Shown here piece after piece: positions 45,486 through 55,062 of a stretch of DNA of 64,000 nucleotides (positions are counted from its first letter, which is position 1; each line of letters begins with the position of its first letter). Source of the DNA: Idiomarina fontislapidosi (lineage in GTDB: Bacteria; Pseudomonadota; Gammaproteobacteria; Enterobacterales; Alteromonadaceae); assembly GCF_003226255.1 (NCBI RefSeq), contig NZ_QJST01000009.1, positions 1 through 64,000 on the forward strand, read 5' to 3'. A program made the position numbers and the translations under genes. The notes beneath the pieces are model-generated. The model worked only from the letters and a program-made list of their open reading frames with translations. It was not told where the DNA came from and did no database searches.

Positions 45486-45905
45486 TTAGTGCAGGTGGGG
45501 GGTTAATACATCCTCTTCAAACATAAAACTTTGTGTTTGGCTCAAACGTGAAGACAAACGAATACGTTGCACAGCACGTTTATCAAAACCGCTAACCCAA
45601 GCGACTACAACATCGCTAGTACCTGATAAAACGGCTTGCTCAAGTGCCCAAGCGCGGTCATGAGTTTTACCTGGTCGTAGCCAACGGATGCGTTGACGAG
45701 GAATTCCAGCATCAACCAGTTGTTGTACGAAATGACTGTGACCACCAATCACTGTAATCCAACGCTGTCCAATGCTATGAACCGCAGCTTCTAGCGCCGC
45801 TGATAAACTTGATGGAGCGATAGCATTCGTTGCTGTTTCTGGATGTTGACCGTTGTAGGTCCACATGCCAGGATGGTTATTGATGTCTGATTGTAGTCTT
45901 TTCAT
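45486..45905 (-). CDS. sulA: SOS cell-division inhibitor SulA
   Basis: A 139-residue SulA-like protein that should bind FtsZ and halt division during DNA damage. [20 protein letters not shown] and the block [21 protein letters not shown], shortened to [18 protein letters not shown], match the SulA core. Its start overlaps the lexA stop by four bases, so it is produced from the LexA-controlled transcript. In E. coli sulA stands apart; the lexA-sulA arrangement is known from pseudomonads and other gammaproteobacteria. Confidence 0.87.
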   Translation of the reverse strand: MKRLQSDINNHPGMWTYNGQHPETATNAIAPSSLSAALEAAVHSIGQRWITVIGGHSHFVQQLVDAGIPRQRIRWLRPGKTHDRAWALEQAVLSGTSDVVVAWVSGFDKRAVQRIRLSSRLSQTQSFMFEEDVLTPHLH

Positions 45906-46519
45906 AAAGAAGCTCCATTACGAATAATGCCGACAGCAAGCCCTTCAATTGCAAACACTTGTTGTGCGAGATCGACAACAATCGTGGAGAACTCGTCGTT
46001 CTCAGGATGCAACAAGACTTGACGGCCTTTCTGTTCAAATCGTTTAACTGTGACTTCGTCTTCGACGCGGGCGACTACAATCTGCCCATTTCGTGCCTGT
46101 TCAGTTTTGTGGACAGCGAGTAAATCACCATCCAAAATACCAATGTTTCTCATGCTCATCCCGTTTACCCGAAGCAAGAATTGAGCGCTGGGATAAAACA
46201 TGGATTCATCGAGCTGATAATGTCGTTCGATATGCTCTTGCGCTAAGATGGGTTCGCCGGCAGCGACTTGACCAATTAATGGCAAGCCAAGCTCTTCCTC
46301 AATATCCTCGCCAATTAATCGAATGCCGCGCGACATACCCGGCATGATTTCAATCACACCTTTTTTGGCTAACGCTTTTAAATGCTCTTCAGCAGCGTTA
46401 GCTGAGCGAAAGCCCAACCGACTCGCGATTTCGGCGCGCGTAGGCGGCATACCGGTTGCTTGTAAGTTATCTTTAATTAACTCAAGAATTTCGGCTTGTC
46501 TGGGAGTCAGTGGACGCAT
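45902..46519 (-). CDS. lexA: SOS repressor LexA
   Basis: Repressor of 205 residues. The winged helix-turn-helix is at the N-terminus ([20 protein letters not shown]). The self-cleavage site is Ala-Gly in GQVAAGEPI (about residue 88), and the catalytic Ser and Lys lie in GMSMRNIGI and [13 protein letters not shown]. Two SOS boxes lie directly upstream, so it represses itself. It is divergent from plsB, as in E. coli. Confidence 0.97.
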   Translation of the reverse strand: MRPLTPRQAEILELIKDNLQATGMPPTRAEIASRLGFRSANAAEEHLKALAKKGVIEIMPGMSRGIRLIGEDIEEELGLPLIGQVAAGEPILAQEHIERHYQLDESMFYPSAQFLLRVNGMSMRNIGILDGDLLAVHKTEQARNGQIVVARVEDEVTVKRFEQKGRQVLLHPENDEFSTIVVDLAQQVFAIEGLAVGIIRNGASL

Positions 46520-46526
46520 ATCAATT

Positions 46527-46566
46527 ACCTGTTTATCTGTACAGTATACTGTGAGTATATACAGGT
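46527..46566 (-). promoter_or_regulatory. Two adjacent LexA operators (SOS boxes)
   Basis: Both follow CTG-N10-CAG. Box one spans 46527-46546 with CTG at 46529 and CAG at 46542; box two spans 46547-46566 with CTG at 46549 and CAG at 46562. The 20-base boxes abut each other, so two LexA dimers would lie on the same face of the helix. They end eight bases before the lexA start. E. coli lexA also carries two boxes. Confidence 0.93.
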
Positions 46567-46666
46567 ATTTTTGATATGCAAGTCATTTTATTCGACGACT
46601 TTTTAGAACGGAATTGTTATGATTATTGTCTTACTGTTTTAAACGCAAGGGTAGCCAAGGAATATC

Positions 46667-49117
46667 ATGACAGCGGTGAGTTGGAGTTACGCGCTCTTAA
46701 AGCATCCTATCCGTTGGATGACGCGAGCAATGACGATTATTGATAAACCCGAAGCCGATCAGGCGGATATCACTGAAGCCCCAGTGGTATACGTGATGCG
46801 CTCAAATGCCAAGTCGGACTTTGCTATTTTACAGCGCTCTGCGCGCGAAAATCAGCTACCAGACCCGCAGAAGCCTTTGTACATCAACGGTAAGTCATTT
46901 GATCGTGTGTTGTTACTACCTGAGCGTGATGAAGCCGCTTCCGCGCGAGCATTGTCGCAATTCCAGGCGCTACTAGAAGCGCATCAAGCCGATTCTGAAC
47001 TGGATGTGCAATTACTCCCAGTCGGCATATTCTGGGGACGCAAACCGGGGCAAGAAGCGCACGCAGGGAACACCATGACGGGTGACTTAGATAACCCGGG
47101 TCACTTGCGGAAGTTTTGGCTCATTATGTTTTCTGGACGCCAAGTGCTTTGCCGTATGTCGCGTCCAGTCAGTTTAGGTCAAATGAGCCGACAAAGTGGT
47201 GCGGATTACCGTATCGCTCATAAACTCGCTCGGGTTGCACGCGTGCACTTTGTACGCATGCGCTATGCGGTTGCGGGTCCTAAATTGAGTGATCGAAATG
47301 AGTTGATGAATCAACTGTTGAAAACGCCCGCTCTGAAAAAGGCGATTAAAGACGAGCAACGCTCCAACAAGTCAGACGAAGAGCAGGCAGTAAAAAAAGC
47401 CAAAAGTTATTTAAACGAGATCGCAGCCAATTACAGCGAAACCCTGGTGCGTATTCTCGACCGCTTTATGACGTGGATGTGGAGCCGGATTTATAACGGT
47501 ATTGATGTTCGCGGTGCCGATGAAGTACGAAAGCTCGCACAACAGGGCCATGAAATCATATATGTGCCTTGCCACCGCAGTCACATGGACTATTTGTTGC
47601 TAAGTTATGTGATTTATAAGCAAGGTTTGGTGCCTCCCCACATTGCGGCAGGGGTTAACTTAAACTTTTTCCCTGTGGGCTCGATTTTTCGCCGTGGTGG
47701 CGCGTTCTTTATCCGTCGTTCGTTTCGCGGCAACAAGCTGTATTCGTCGGTATTTCGGGAATACCTCTGTTGGTTATTTCAAAAAGGTTATCCTGTTGAG
47801 TACTTTACTGAAGGCGGGCGTTCGCGCACAGGTCGTTTATTACCGCCTAAGACTGGGATGTTTGCGATGACGGTGCAGGGTATGCTGCGCGGTCAGCAAC
47901 GACCTATCTCAATTGTACCCGTGTATTTGGGGTACGAGCATGTGATGGAAGTTGCGACTTACCTTAAAGAGCTTAAGGGTAAAAACAAAGAGAAGGAATC
48001 GCTCTTCCAAGTGCTTAAATCGGTCACTAAGTTAAAAAACTTTGGGCAGGGTTTTGTTACCTTCGGCTCGCCTATCGACTTGAAGAGCCATCTGGATACT
48101 CACGTGGATGACTGGCAACGTTCTGTTACTCGCGGTGCTGAAGAGCCGGAACGTCCCAGCTGGTTAACCCCAACGGTTAATGGCTTAGCTGAGCAAGTTA
48201 TGCGTGGCATCAATGACTGTGCGGCCGCCAATAGCGTTAATTTAACTGCGTTGGCCTTATTAAGCTCTGAGCACAATGCGTTGACGCGTGAAGAGCTGAT
48301 CGCACAAATTAATGTGTACCTTAACTTACTTCGCGAAGTGCCATACACACACCATGTTAATGTGCCTGAACAATCGGCTGATGAGTTGTTGGCGTTAGCA
48401 TTGCGTACCGATAAGTTCGAAGTGCAAGACGACTCGATGGGGCAAGTGGTGTCGCTTCATGCTGCGAATGCGATTGCGATGACTTATTACCGCAATAACG
48501 TCTTGCATCTCATGATTGTCCCGGGCGTCGTTGCGTCGTTGATTCACGCCAAACAAAACGTCTCTATTACAACTATTGTCGAACGGTGTCGCGCGGTTTA
48601 TCCAATGTTGCAGGCGGAGTTGTTCTTGTCCCACGAGCAAGACGAGTTAAACACATGGGTGGCGGCTATCGTCGAGGAATTAGAACGTCAGCAATTAGTG
48701 ACTTGCGATGGTGAGACGGTGAGTGCTGCAAGCCGCGAGACAGCCGCTTGGTTACAACTTAAATTATTAGCCGGAAGCGCGAGTGAGACGCTGCAGCGTT
48801 ATGCCATCGTATTGGAGCTGTTACAGCAGGCGCAACCGATTAAACGAGCAGAGCTGGAGCGACAGTCAATTACACTCGCCGAGCGTTTAAGCTCGATCCA
48901 CGGCATCGACGCACCTGAGTTTTATGACAAAAAGGTCATGACGAGCTTCATCGCAAGCCTAAAAGCACAGTCGTTGTTGCAAGTGAACGACGACGGCGAT
49001 CAGGTGGCCGCACCAGAAATTAGTGCGCTGAGCGATGGCATTGATGAATTGTTAGATCCGACTATCCTGCAGACAATCCGCCAGTCAGTTCAGCAATTAA
49101 TTGTCAGCGCAGAATAA
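46667..49117 (+). CDS. plsB: Glycerol-3-phosphate 1-O-acyltransferase PlsB
   Basis: Inner-membrane acyltransferase of 816 residues that makes lysophosphatidic acid, the first step of phospholipid synthesis. Block I CHRSHMDYLLL (HX4D), block II GGAFFIRRSF, block III EGGRSRTGRLLPPKTGM and block IV SIVPVYLGYE are all present in order between about residues 305 and 425. AAGGA lies before the ATG. It is divergent from lexA, the classical plsB-lexA gene pair. Confidence 0.97.
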   Translation: MTAVSWSYALLKHPIRWMTRAMTIIDKPEADQADITEAPVVYVMRSNAKSDFAILQRSARENQLPDPQKPLYINGKSFDRVLLLPERDEAASARALSQFQALLEAHQADSELDVQLLPVGIFWGRKPGQEAHAGNTMTGDLDNPGHLRKFWLIMFSGRQVLCRMSRPVSLGQMSRQSGADYRIAHKLARVARVHFVRMRYAVAGPKLSDRNELMNQLLKTPALKKAIKDEQRSNKSDEEQAVKKAKSYLNEIAANYSETLVRILDRFMTWMWSRIYNGIDVRGADEVRKLAQQGHEIIYVPCHRSHMDYLLLSYVIYKQGLVPPHIAAGVNLNFFPVGSIFRRGGAFFIRRSFRGNKLYSSVFREYLCWLFQKGYPVEYFTEGGRSRTGRLLPPKTGMFAMTVQGMLRGQQRPISIVPVYLGYEHVMEVATYLKELKGKNKEKESLFQVLKSVTKLKNFGQGFVTFGSPIDLKSHLDTHVDDWQRSVTRGAEEPERPSWLTPTVNGLAEQVMRGINDCAAANSVNLTALALLSSEHNALTREELIAQINVYLNLLREVPYTHHVNVPEQSADELLALALRTDKFEVQDDSMGQVVSLHAANAIAMTYYRNNVLHLMIVPGVVASLIHAKQNVSITTIVERCRAVYPMLQAELFLSHEQDELNTWVAAIVEELERQQLVTCDGETVSAASRETAAWLQLKLLAGSASETLQRYAIVLELLQQAQPIKRAELERQSITLAERLSSIHGIDAPEFYDKKVMTSFIASLKAQSLLQVNDDGDQVAAPEISALSDGIDELLDPTILQTIRQSVQQLIVSAE

Positions 49118-49142
49118 TCGCGCTGACAACCCCTGAGCTAAG

Positions 49143-49994
49143 CTAGTACCAGTAATGCAGTGCCAGGCCGACACCGATCGCCATACCTACATAATGGTTG
49201 TGGAGAAAGGCCTGGAAGCACGCCTTGGGGGCACGTTCGCGTATCATCCAATGTTGATAGCCAAATAGCGCGACTGCTGCAATAAGACCAGCCCACGCAT
49301 ACCACTGCACATCTAAGTGCCACCATACAGCGGCAAGAATCAGTAGCGTGATCAGTTGCAATCCTGCAATGATGATCTTGTCGTACTGACCAAACAAAAT
49401 GGCGGTACTTTTAATACCGACTTTTAAGTCATCGGGTCGATCAGCCATTGCGTACTCGGTGTCGTAAGCGACGGTCCACACGATATTCGCTAAAAACAGC
49501 CCGCTAGCGAGCCACCACTGGTCATTATTTAACGCACTAAACGCCATCAATATACCAAAACTGAAAGCCACCCCGAGCACCACTTGGGGTAGCTGTGTCC
49601 AACGTTTGCAAAATGGGTACAATGCCGCAACACCCGCTGCCGCAAAGGCGAGCATAATGGTGTGTATGTTAAATTGTATAACTAAGAGAAAAGCCAGCAA
49701 TAGTAGCCCAAAAAACAACATGATGGCTTCGGTGCTGGTGACCTCCCCAGCCGCGAGTGGGCGTAATTTGGTGCGTTCCACATGACCATCTAAATTACGA
49801 TCGGCGAAGTCATTAATAACGCAACCTGCAGAACGCATCAGAAATGTACCTAACATAAACACCACCACGACTTTCAGTGGTGGGTTGCCTGCGCCCGCAA
49901 TGAGTAATGCCCAAAGCGTGGGCCATGCCAGTAAATAGGTGCCTATTGGACGATCAGCGCGCATTAAGCGCCAGTAGCTGTTTAGTTTAGTCAT
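49143..49994 (-). CDS. ubiA: 4-hydroxybenzoate octaprenyltransferase UbiA
   Basis: Membrane prenyltransferase of ubiquinone synthesis, 283 residues, with about nine segments. The two aspartate-rich motifs are NDFADRNLDGHVERT and YDTEYAMADRPDDLKVG, both intact. It lies nine bases after ubiC and so belongs to a ubiC-ubiA operon. Ubiquinone feeds the oxidase chain encoded in the same window. The gene ends close to the convergent plsB stop. Confidence 0.96.
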   Translation of the reverse strand: MTKLNSYWRLMRADRPIGTYLLAWPTLWALLIAGAGNPPLKVVVVFMLGTFLMRSAGCVINDFADRNLDGHVERTKLRPLAAGEVTSTEAIMLFFGLLLLAFLLVIQFNIHTIMLAFAAAGVAALYPFCKRWTQLPQVVLGVAFSFGILMAFSALNNDQWWLASGLFLANIVWTVAYDTEYAMADRPDDLKVGIKSTAILFGQYDKIIIAGLQLITLLILAAVWWHLDVQWYAWAGLIAAVALFGYQHWMIRERAPKACFQAFLHNHYVGMAIGVGLALHYWY

Positions 49995-50002
49995 TGGATA
50001 CC

Positions 50003-50545
50003 TCAGTATATCGGCACAGGCGTTAAAAAGAACTCGCTGACTAATACGCTTTGACCCCGAGTCTCAAACAAACTACGTCGGCCCCATATCAGCTCATCGC
50101 AATCATGAAACAAACGATTAAGTTGGCTGATGCCATGAGTTAATGGTAGTTGAGTCACCTCAAAAGTCGAACGTGTCAGATCGGGTTGGTTAAACAATGA
50201 CTGCCCGAGTGACTGCGTCCCAAGTTCGGCAAGATTAAGGTTTTTGTGCTCCGCCGCCGATATAGGAAAAACACTGCGGGCAAATATGAATGGCTGCTCG
50301 TCGAGTGTGAGTAGCACCTCTCGAATAACAAAGTGTGTTTGTTGAGGAAACTCCGAACGTTCGTTTGCAAAAGGGGTTGCCACTGCCTGACCAATGAGGT
50401 GCACCGCAAAGTCTCCAGGAAGCGCGCGGAGTTTTGCTGTCAATGAGCCTTCGTCAAGCAACCACTCTCGTGTTAGCGGTGGAAGTTGGGCATGGGTCGC
50501 AAGTTGCCAGTCACAGGGCTCAGTACTTAAGAATTCAACGGACAT
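50003..50545 (-). CDS. ubiC: Chorismate pyruvate-lyase UbiC
   Basis: Soluble enzyme of 180 residues producing 4-hydroxybenzoate from chorismate. REWLLDEGSLTAKLRAL is the family signature around residue 28, and VREVLL and ARSVFP provide the conserved arginines, with a glutamate near the C-terminus. It starts the ubiC-ubiA operon. It is divergent from the fliL-like gene. Confidence 0.93.
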   Translation of the reverse strand: MSVEFLSTEPCDWQLATHAQLPPLTREWLLDEGSLTAKLRALPGDFAVHLIGQAVATPFANERSEFPQQTHFVIREVLLTLDEQPFIFARSVFPISAAEHKNLNLAELGTQSLGQSLFNQPDLTRSTFEVTQLPLTHGISQLNRLFHDCDELIWGRRSLFETRGQSVLVSEFFLTPVPIY

Positions 50546-50622
50546 AGGTATTGGTACTCAAGATATTCTTTAGCTATCATACCAAAGCCATTGCCGTTAA
50601 ACATTATCAAGGCTACAGAATT

Positions 50623-51030
50623 ATGACCGTACAACGTTGGTTAGCCAATATATTATTGCTTTTGAGTTTAACCGTCTTATCGACGATGACAGTGCGGGCG
50701 CAAGACATCGCTTACTACGGATTTGAACCCGATATTATTACCAACTTCGTCAAAGACCAGGAGGAGTACCGACTCGGTTTTATTCGTGTTGCAGTCGAGG
50801 TAATGATTGATAACCCGCAGAATGTAAGTGTCGTCGAACACCATGCACCGCTGCTACGCGATGCATTTATTCAAATTTTAAGTACCGCCAGTGAACATCA
50901 AATTAAGACGATGACAGGTCGTGACCAGCTACGCCTAAAGTGCTTTGAACGTGCACAAGAGCTAATGACACAAGAAACAGGCAACCCGATCATTAAACAA
51001 GTGATATTTACGAAGTACCTGTATCAATAA
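50623..51030 (+). CDS. FliL-like protein
   Basis: A 135-residue exported or anchored protein with an N-terminal hydrophobic segment ending near VRAQ and a domain resembling FliL: YGFEPDIITNF, FIRVAVEVMI, HHAPLLRDAFIQIL and a terminal FTKYLYQ. FliL sits near the flagellar stator. No flagellar genes are near; this is a stand-alone paralogue of unknown function found in Alteromonadales and relatives. Start at 50623 is preferred because the hydrophobic segment begins directly after it. Its end overlaps glpG by seven bases. Confidence 0.75.
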   Translation: MTVQRWLANILLLLSLTVLSTMTVRAQDIAYYGFEPDIITNFVKDQEEYRLGFIRVAVEVMIDNPQNVSVVEHHAPLLRDAFIQILSTASEHQIKTMTGRDQLRLKCFERAQELMTQETGNPIIKQVIFTKYLYQ

Positions 51031-51824
51031 CGAGGTTGGGGTTTTAACTGGCGCACAGTAATGCCCGCAATACAACCCGCAATAAGTCCGGCTAAGTGCG
51101 CTTCATTTGCCACGTTAACCCACAGCACGTCGGTGTAGCCAAGTATCAACCAGCCCAACATGAAGATGATCAAGGCAGGGGGCAGCTTCAACGGTGTATT
51201 GCGCTGACCGCTGTATAACCAGCAAAAGCCGAGAAGACCATAGACCACCCCTGACATACCACCAAAGTTAGGTCCACTGACATAAAACTGAATAACGTTC
51301 GCGCTAATAGCCGTGAGTACAAATAAGGCAAGTAGCCAGCGAGTCCCTAAATAGACCTCTATGCGACCACCGAGGTACCACCACCAGAACAGATTAAAAA
51401 CAATGTGCGTTGCTGAAAAGTGCAAAAATGCAGGGGTTAGCAGTCGCCACGGTGTGTTTAATGGTAACTCAGTAAAACTATCGCTGATAATAAAATAACG
51501 CACAAAGGTGTCGCCACCGAGCATAACGCCGACGAACACCAGCGCACAAATGGCCGCAATAACCCGCGTTAGCCAGCCGGTGTTTTTCATTAGATCGGCA
51601 AACAGCTGTCGACTCTTGCCTTCTTCGCGCACTGCGACAATATCTGGGTTTGCTTTAAATTCATCGATAAGTTGGCGCGCTCGTGCTTCATAACTACTTT
51701 GATGCAGCAACAGATCGAGTTTGCCATTGCGCTCACTGACACTGACGGGAATACCTTGGCTACGGAGCCATGCATATAACTGTTGTAGATAGGGTCCGTC
51801 CTGTGTCGTCAGTAAGCGTTTCAT
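51024..51824 (-). CDS. glpG: Rhomboid protease GlpG
   Basis: Intramembrane serine protease of 266 residues with a cytoplasmic N-terminal domain (about 1-80) and six membrane segments. The catalytic serine is in GPNFGGMSGVVYGLLG and the catalytic histidine in NEAHLAGLIAG. HFSATHIVFNLFWWWYLG, shortened to THIVFNLFWWWYLG, is the oxyanion region. It is four bases downstream of glpE. Start at 51824 (MKRLLTT) is chosen by similarity of the cytoplasmic domain to GlpG. Confidence 0.93.
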   Translation of the reverse strand: MKRLLTTQDGPYLQQLYAWLRSQGIPVSVSERNGKLDLLLHQSSYEARARQLIDEFKANPDIVAVREEGKSRQLFADLMKNTGWLTRVIAAICALVFVGVMLGGDTFVRYFIISDSFTELPLNTPWRLLTPAFLHFSATHIVFNLFWWWYLGGRIEVYLGTRWLLALFVLTAISANVIQFYVSGPNFGGMSGVVYGLLGFCWLYSGQRNTPLKLPPALIIFMLGWLILGYTDVLWVNVANEAHLAGLIAGCIAGITVRQLKPQPRY

Positions 51825-51828
51825 CGAA

Positions 51829-52158
51829 TTATCCTTGCTCCACCGCATCAGGGTAGGCTGTTTGCCACGCCGTAAACCCACCGTCCATGCTACTTACGTG
51901 CGTTAAGCCCTGTGCCTCTAACACCAACGCGGCTTGTTGACTGCTAATACCGTGATAGCAAACGACAATAACCTGAGCATCTTTATCGGTGTTGGCAAGA
52001 AACTCACTGATATTATCATTATTAAGCGGTTGGGCTGTTGGGATATGTCCTGCGTGGAAAGACTGCGGGTCTCTAATATCTACAAACAGGGGTGGCTTGT
52101 CTGAAGCCCATGCTTGATGGGCTTCAGAGAGTGCTATATGACGTACAGACTGTGTCAT
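51829..52158 (-). CDS. glpE: Thiosulfate sulfurtransferase GlpE
   Basis: Single-domain rhodanese of 109 residues. The active-site loop is VVCYHGISSQQAA with the persulfide-forming cysteine, preceded by FVDIRDPQSFHAGHIP. In E. coli glpE sits with glpG and glpR; here glpR is absent and the gene follows tdh after two bases. Assignment is firm from motif and length. Confidence 0.92.
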   Translation of the reverse strand: MTQSVRHIALSEAHQAWASDKPPLFVDIRDPQSFHAGHIPTAQPLNNDNISEFLANTDKDAQVIVVCYHGISSQQAALVLEAQGLTHVSSMDGGFTAWQTAYPDAVEQG

Positions 52159-52160
52159 GA

Positions 52161-53186
52161 TTAATCCCAGTTTAAGATGACTTTACCCGATTGACCTGAA
52201 ACCATGGTTTCAAAGCCTTCCTCATAATCATCAACTGACATTTGATGCGTCAGAATAGGCGAAATATCTAAGCCTGATTGCAGTAAACTCGCCATCTTGT
52301 ACCAGGTTTCAAACATCTCACGACCATAGATGCCCTTGATAACAAGTCCTTTGAAAATAACTTCGTTCCAATCAATCGCAACGTTTTCAGGCGGAATGCC
52401 CAACATCGCGATCTTGCCACCGTGATTCATGGTTGCCAGCATTTGAGAGAATGCAGATGGAACGCCAGACATTTCCAAGCCGACGTCAAAGCCTTCTTTC
52501 ATGCCCAACTCTGACATGACGTCTTTGAGGCTCTCCTTCGCTACGTTAACTGCGCGCGTCACACCCATTTTCTTGGCGAGTTCAAGTCGGTATTCGTTAA
52601 CGTCAGTAATCACAACGTGGCGCGCACCCACGTGACGAGCAACGGCAGCCGCCATGATGCCAATCGGACCCGCACCTGTAATGAGTACGTCTTCGCCGAC
52701 TAAATCAAATGCCAATGCGGTATGTACGGCATTGCCCAACGGATCCATGATGGCGGCCATATCATCCGTAACGTCGTCAGGTAATTTAAACGCGTTATCG
52801 GCAGGGATCACTAAGTACTCTGCAAATGCACCAGGACGGTTGACGCCCACGCCATAGGTATTGCGGCATAAATGACGACGACCCGCGCGACAGTTGCGGC
52901 AGTGACCACAGGTAATGTGACCTTCGCCTGATACACGGTCGCCAATCTCAAAACCGCGCACACCGTCGCCCATCGCAGCGATCTCACCGACGTATTCGTG
53001 ACCCACGACCATCGGTACAGGAATGGTTTTTTGTGACCAATCGTCCCATTTATAGATATGCACATCGGTGCCGCAGATAGCGGTTTTTTTGATCTTGATG
53101 AGCACGTCGTTGTAACCATATTCTGGTTTTTCAACGTCGGTCATCCAGATGCCCGGTTTAGAATGTAATTTAGCTAATGCTTTCAT
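52161..53186 (-). CDS. tdh: L-threonine 3-dehydrogenase
   Basis: Zinc-dependent NAD+ dehydrogenase of 341 residues, oxidising threonine to 2-amino-3-ketobutyrate. Catalytic zinc: Cys in [12 protein letters not shown] and GHEYVGE; structural zinc: [32 protein letters not shown] is the nucleotide-binding region. Located 21 bases after kbl, which uses its product. Length equals the E. coli enzyme. Confidence 0.97.
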   Translation of the reverse strand: MKALAKLHSKPGIWMTDVEKPEYGYNDVLIKIKKTAICGTDVHIYKWDDWSQKTIPVPMVVGHEYVGEIAAMGDGVRGFEIGDRVSGEGHITCGHCRNCRAGRRHLCRNTYGVGVNRPGAFAEYLVIPADNAFKLPDDVTDDMAAIMDPLGNAVHTALAFDLVGEDVLITGAGPIGIMAAAVARHVGARHVVITDVNEYRLELAKKMGVTRAVNVAKESLKDVMSELGMKEGFDVGLEMSGVPSAFSQMLATMNHGGKIAMLGIPPENVAIDWNEVIFKGLVIKGIYGREMFETWYKMASLLQSGLDISPILTHQMSVDDYEEGFETMVSGQSGKVILNWD

Positions 53187-53207
53187 AATCAGTCCTTAGA
53201 CCGGGTG

Positions 53208-54398
53208 TTAAATAACACCCAGCTCTTTACCAATACGTGTGAATGCTTCGATAGTGCGATCGAGTTGTTCGCGGGTGTGCGCCGCAGACATCTGTGTACG
53301 GATACGCGCTTTACCCTTCGGTACGACAGGGAAAGAGAAGCCAATGACATAAATGCCCTCTTCCAATAGGCGATCAGCCATTTCAGAAGCTAAACGTGCG
53401 TCACCGATCATGACCGGAATAATCGCATGGTCAGCACCACTCAAGGTGAAACCAGCGGCTTCCATTTGTGTTCTGAAATAACTCGCGTTATCCCATAGTT
53501 GCTCGCGTAATTGATTACCTTGCTCAAGCATTTCAATCACTTTAATCGACGCCTGAACAATCGCAGGCGCTACTGAGTTAGAGAACAAGTACGGGCGTGA
53601 ACGCTGACGTAACCAGTCGATGACTTCTTTTTTACCCGATGTGTATCCGCCTGAAGCACCACCAAGTGCTTTACCGAGCGTACCGGTAATGATGTCGACG
53701 CGACCGAGTACGTCGCAATATTCATGAGTGCCTTTACCATTAGCGCCTAAAAAGCCTGTTGCGTGACAGTCATCCATCATCACTAACGCATTGTACTTGT
53801 CAGCTAAATCGCAAATACCTTTCAGATCGGCAATTACGCCGTCCATTGAGAAGACACCGTCGGTGGCAATCAACTTAAAGCGTGCGCCATCAGCATCCGC
53901 TTGTTTTAATTGTTGCTCAAGATCGTTGAGGTTATTGTTTTTGTAGCGATAGCGTTTAGCTTTGCTAAGGCGAATACCGTCAATGATACTCGCATGATTC
54001 AACTCATCGCTGATGATGGCATCTTCAGGGCCCATCAAGGTTTCGAATAAGCCGCCGTTCGCATCAAAGCACGATGAATAAAGAATAGTATCTTCAGTGC
54101 CCAAGAAGTCACTTAACTTAGTTTCAAGTGTCTTGTGAATATCCTGCGTCCCGCAAATGAAGCGCACCGATGCGGTGCCAAAGCCGTGCTCATCGAGCCC
54201 TTGTTTTGCAGCTTTGATGAGCTCAGGGTGGTTAGCGAGGCCTAAGTAGTTATTGGCACAAAAGTTCAATACTTGCTGACCATTGACGGTGATTTCTGAG
54301 CTTTGATCAGAGGTGATGACACGTTCTTTTTTATACAGACCGTCTGCTTTTGTCTGTTCGAGTTGTTCGTTCAGGTGTTGATAAAAATTTGTGTTCAT
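53208..54398 (-). CDS. kbl: Glycine C-acetyltransferase (2-amino-3-ketobutyrate CoA ligase)
   Basis: PLP enzyme of 396 residues splitting 2-amino-3-ketobutyrate with CoA into glycine and acetyl-CoA. The PLP lysine is in [39 protein letters not shown] and [10 protein letters not shown] are also typical. Together with tdh it forms the main threonine degradation route. The upstream gap of about 155 bases to the divergent coaD should hold both promoters. Confidence 0.97.
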   Translation of the reverse strand: MNTNFYQHLNEQLEQTKADGLYKKERVITSDQSSEITVNGQQVLNFCANNYLGLANHPELIKAAKQGLDEHGFGTASVRFICGTQDIHKTLETKLSDFLGTEDTILYSSCFDANGGLFETLMGPEDAIISDELNHASIIDGIRLSKAKRYRYKNNNLNDLEQQLKQADADGARFKLIATDGVFSMDGVIADLKGICDLADKYNALVMMDDCHATGFLGANGKGTHEYCDVLGRVDIITGTLGKALGGASGGYTSGKKEVIDWLRQRSRPYLFSNSVAPAIVQASIKVIEMLEQGNQLREQLWDNASYFRTQMEAAGFTLSGADHAIIPVMIGDARLASEMADRLLEEGIYVIGFSFPVVPKGKARIRTQMSAAHTREQLDRTIEAFTRIGKELGVI

Positions 54399-54541
54399 TA
54401 CGAAATCCTGTTCAGTGATTTGGCTTTCTTAACATTACCCTGTATTTTACGCATGTTCATTGAAAGCCGCATCCCTAATTTGCAAAAGGCATGATGATGA
54501 GCCAGTTTTTAAGATGTACTGTAAAGTTTGCACAACGTTAA

Positions 54542-55045
<504 letters not shown>

Positions 55046-55062
55046 TTAAATAGGCGAGTGAG

